Source: Bacteroidota bacterium
GTDB lineage: Bacteria > Bacteroidota > Bacteroidia > Chitinophagales > Chitinophagaceae
Assembly (NCBI GenBank): GCA_029573235.1
Contig: JAKQGX010000027.1
Location: forward strand, 100,504-164,503
DNA length: 64,000 bases
Direction: 5' to 3'
Below the pieces are notes generated by a model that made no database searches, was not told the DNA's origin, and saw only the letters and a program-made list of their open reading frames with translations. Made by a program: the position numbers and the translations under genes. How positions within the stretch are numbered: position 1 is the stretch's first letter; every line of letters begins with the position of its first letter. Shown here piece by piece: positions 61,845 to 64,000 of this stretch.

Positions 61845-62462
61845 TTGAAACAAGACATTCAATATTACTGGGGAGAAGACCGATTAGAAATCAACTTAGG
61901 TAATCGGGTCACACCGCGCATACGAATGGTATTGTGTGTAGAGTTTCTGATTACTACTTCCATTGCCGTCTTATTCTTCATTCGCTCGTTTCATATCCTC
62001 ACTTGGGAGCTGCGTTTGGTATTTGCTACGGGTGCATTTCTGCTTTTTGTTTTGGCAGCTTATCGCCTATTATCCCGTTTTCGCTATCATGAAAAGATAA
62101 TTGCCACCCAACAAAATTTTATGCTTCAACACAAAACCATGATATCGAGCCAAACATTAGTGTACGACTGGCGGTACATGGGGTTGCTGCATTATCTGGG
62201 AAAAGAAGTTAAAAAACTACATACTGCCAAACAATACGACTACCTCAATTTTAGTCATCAAGAATTACTGTTGCAGGATTTACACCAATCAGGCAATCTG
62301 TTTTTTACCTATAAGGATACAGAGCTCGTGCGTTTTGCCAGAGGCGTATATTCTTGGGATGCCGAAGAAATAGTTCGAATGATTCAACTATTTGCAGGGG
62401 GTAATATTCAACTAGGTTCCGAATGGGAGCGTCTTTTAGAGAGTTCCGAATGGGAAGAATAA
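61845..62462 (+). CDS. Two-span membrane protein of unknown function, TTG start
   Basis: 205 residues. Two hydrophobic helices near 27-46 (MVLCVEFLITTSIAVLFFIR) and 52-72 (ELRLVFATGAFLLFVLAAYR) are followed by a soluble C-terminal part of about 130 residues, with SHQELLLQDLHQSGNLFFTY and an acidic end. I do not recognise a family. The frame begins at TTG 61845, 10 bases past the lipB stop; the next in-frame ATG would cut into the first helix, so TTG is preferred. Probably co-transcribed with lipB, though a link to lipoate is not implied by the sequence. Confidence 0.65.
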   Translation: MKQDIQYYWGEDRLEINLGNRVTPRIRMVLCVEFLITTSIAVLFFIRSFHILTWELRLVFATGAFLLFVLAAYRLLSRFRYHEKIIATQQNFMLQHKTMISSQTLVYDWRYMGLLHYLGKEVKKLHTAKQYDYLNFSHQELLLQDLHQSGNLFFTYKDTELVRFARGVYSWDAEEIVRMIQLFAGGNIQLGSEWERLLESSEWEE

Positions 62463-62512
62463 TACGTTGTTTACTTTTCTTTTCTCTTCTCTTCCTTTAT
62501 TTTATTAGGCTT

Positions 62513-62547
62513 TTCTTGAATTGTTTTTTGTTGGTTCTTGAATTGTT
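62513..62547 (+). repeat. Pair of 13-base direct repeats in a pyrimidine-rich leader
   Basis: TTCTTGAATTGTT occurs at 62513-62525 and again at 62535-62547, a 22-base period, about two helical turns. It is in the T-rich 167-base gap before the large secreted-protein gene, and might be a regulator-binding pair or simple sequence drift. Confidence 0.45.
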
Positions 62548-62629
62548 ATCACTTGGTTTTTTTGTACGTATGTGATATTGTTAGGGTTGATTTTATAAAC
62601 TTTTTTGTTTAACTATTAATCCCATATTT

Positions 62630-64000
62630 ATGAACCTTTTATACTTACTGCTGTCGCAGCACTTGCCACTTTTTGTAGCGGAACTGCTCAAGCGACCAAG
62701 TATTACCCCGTAACCGGTTCTACTAACCTTCACGACCCCAACAACTGGACGGTCAATGTAGGTGGGGCACCGATGATGACACCGCCCTTTGATTTTAAAA
62801 ACCCCACCGACAGTTTTTATGTCAATAACAATGTTCCTAATCCAACATTTATCAGCACTTGGGACATCGCCAATGGTGCCAAAGTATTTGTGACCAACAA
62901 CAACGGTATTGTAGCACAGCCCGGTGCCTATCTAAAAGTAGGGGTGAGCAGTGTGTTTGATATGGGTGGTAAACCATTTATCCTAAAATCTGATGCCACC
63001 GGCACCGCTGCTATCGGCAGGACGGATGGTACCATCTTGAATGCTACCAATGTAACGGTAGAACGTCATATGACTGCTACAAGAGCTTGGCGCATTGTAG
63101 CTGCCCCGTTAGCACCTACCGGAGCTCCCACCATATTAAATTCATGGCAGGAGGGTAATGCCGGAGGAAACCCCAATAGCGGATATGGTACATGGATTAC
63201 CAGCCCTTATGTAGGTTTGGGATATGACGGACCTTCTGTTACCGCTTCTATTAAGTATTGGAATGGTACTGCATTTGACACCATTGCCAATACAAGCACT
63301 ACTAAAGTAACGGATCATGGTGGTGTATATTACCTCTTTGTACGGGGTGATAAATCGGTAACGGATTATGTAACGCCGCCTAATAGTACTGTGTTGCGCA
63401 TGAAAGGTACTCCTAATATGGGTAGTATGAGCAATGTAGGCACAGTAGGCACTACGAACCTAACCTTAGTTCCGAATCCGTATCCTTCGTCTATTGACTA
63501 TCAGGCGGTATATAACGGAAATCCGGGAGCAGCAACATCCGACATTTATGTAATGGATGCGAGCCTCGGCTCGAACGGTGCCTTCCGTACGGTGACACGC
63601 GTAGCCAACAATATTTACCAAACCACCCCTAGCGGGTCTAATGCTGACAACGTTTCTTCACGCTATATTAGAAGTGGGCAAGCCTTTTTTATACCGGCTC
63701 AAAATACCCTCAACTTTACGGAGAGTATGAAAATCGCTGTGGTGCCTTCCTTTAATATATTCAAAGGCACTGCTGATGATACAACTATCCAAGATTTATT
63801 GGTCAATATGAGTATCGTTGACAACAACAAAGATGTACTTACAGATGGGGTGCGTATAAAGTTCAATAAAGCCTATAACAAACAAGCCGATAAAGAGGAC
63901 GTAGCCAAATTGGAAAACCCTTATGAAAACCTTTCGATTTTGAATAATGGTAATAACCATGTTATCGACAAGCGTGGATTGGTAACTGCCACCGAAACCG
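62630..64000 (+). CDS. Large T9SS-type secreted surface protein, 5' part, with a frame break after the ATG
   Basis: From 62635 to the window edge one frame stays open for 455 codons and reads as an exported beta-rich protein, but has no usable start. It begins PFILTAVAALATFCSGTAQA, a typical signal peptide. ATG at 62630 is one base out of frame; one more A after ATGAA would give MKPFILTAVAALATF. Translating from that ATG as printed yields 27 residues and a stop at 62711. The mature part has T9SS surface-protein features: GTAAIGRTDGTILNATNVTV, ERHMTATRAWRIVAAPL and LVPNPYPSSIDY. The C-terminus, and any sorting signal, lies past the window. Next in-frame ATG (62773) would remove the signal. Confidence 0.75.

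Noticed and set aside
62630..62713. 27-residue peptide read directly from the ATG at 62630
   Set aside because: The neighbouring frame gives a signal peptide and 455 codons of coherent surface protein, so the short reading is better explained by a frame break.
1..64000. tRNA, rRNA, insertion sequence, prophage, toxin-antitoxin or CRISPR elements
   Set aside because: None was recognised by eye on either strand. XerD at 41.7 kb looks like the housekeeping recombinase, with no element around it. A tRNAscan or covariance search could still find something missed.

Overview
The window reads as chromosomal DNA of a member of the Bacteroidota, most likely the Chitinophagaceae or a near relative. The evidence is type IX secretion (T9SS) sorting domains of type A and type B, a PorP/SprF protein, Bacteroidota-type TAnnTTTG promoter boxes, DUF3822 and YtxJ proteins, a DUF4465 surface protein beside a TonB receptor, and densely packed short operons of moderate to low G+C. 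There is no insertion sequence, integrase island, CRISPR array, rRNA or tRNA that I can recognise. Most of the region is core genome.

Layout. 0-6.5 kb: DUF47/PiT phosphate uptake pair, a small AraC regulator with a CxxC N-terminus, a K+-dependent type membrane pyrophosphatase, and Pcm protein repair. 6.6-11.3 kb: two ferritin-like proteins with Tat-type leaders (the second has lost diiron ligands), then two overlapping polytopic GT39-like membrane proteins. 11.4-20.4 kb: outer-membrane barrel, AraC regulator, FbaB aldolase, a 1355-residue SBBP/PKD surface protein with a type B T9SS signal paired with PorP/SprF, and a response regulator. 20.4-23.4 kb: FAH-family hydrolase, a small membrane protein and a CorC/HlyC-type protein. 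23.4-28.9 kb: a minus-strand cobalamin operon opened by a clear B12 riboswitch (DUF4465 surface protein, unknown T9SS protein, BtuG-like propeller lipoprotein, BtuB-like receptor). 28.9-44.2 kb: CoA transferase, a UvrD-type helicase-nuclease with a DnaJ-domain protein, SLBB polysaccharide exporter, chromate transporter, an overlooked 48-residue membrane protein, PdxH, a HAD phosphatase, DinB, SMR exporter, YjdM, AroQ, XerD, a pRiA4b ORF-3-like protein and MiaA. 44.2-50.2 kb: RpiB, TatC, O-antigen ligase, Wzz, PrfA and FabD. 50.5-62.5 kb: YtxJ, MATE, DUF3822-RsmD-CoaD, FtsE divergent from an EnvC-like activator, QueA, a flavin reductase, Prc, LipB and a small membrane protein. 62.6 kb to the edge: the start of a large secreted protein whose reading frame is broken just after the ATG.

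Genes that work together. The riboswitch and the four genes behind it form a B12 capture and uptake unit in which two components carry T9SS anchoring signals. TatC is the translocase that the two ferritin-like proteins appear to need. The SLBB exporter, Wzz and O-antigen ligase form a dispersed surface-polysaccharide set. FtsE and the EnvC-like protein are divergent neighbours, matching the FtsEX-EnvC control of cell-wall amidases known in other bacteria. Many promoters put their TAnnTTTG box 4-30 bases before the start codon, so several genes probably have very short or no 5' leaders.
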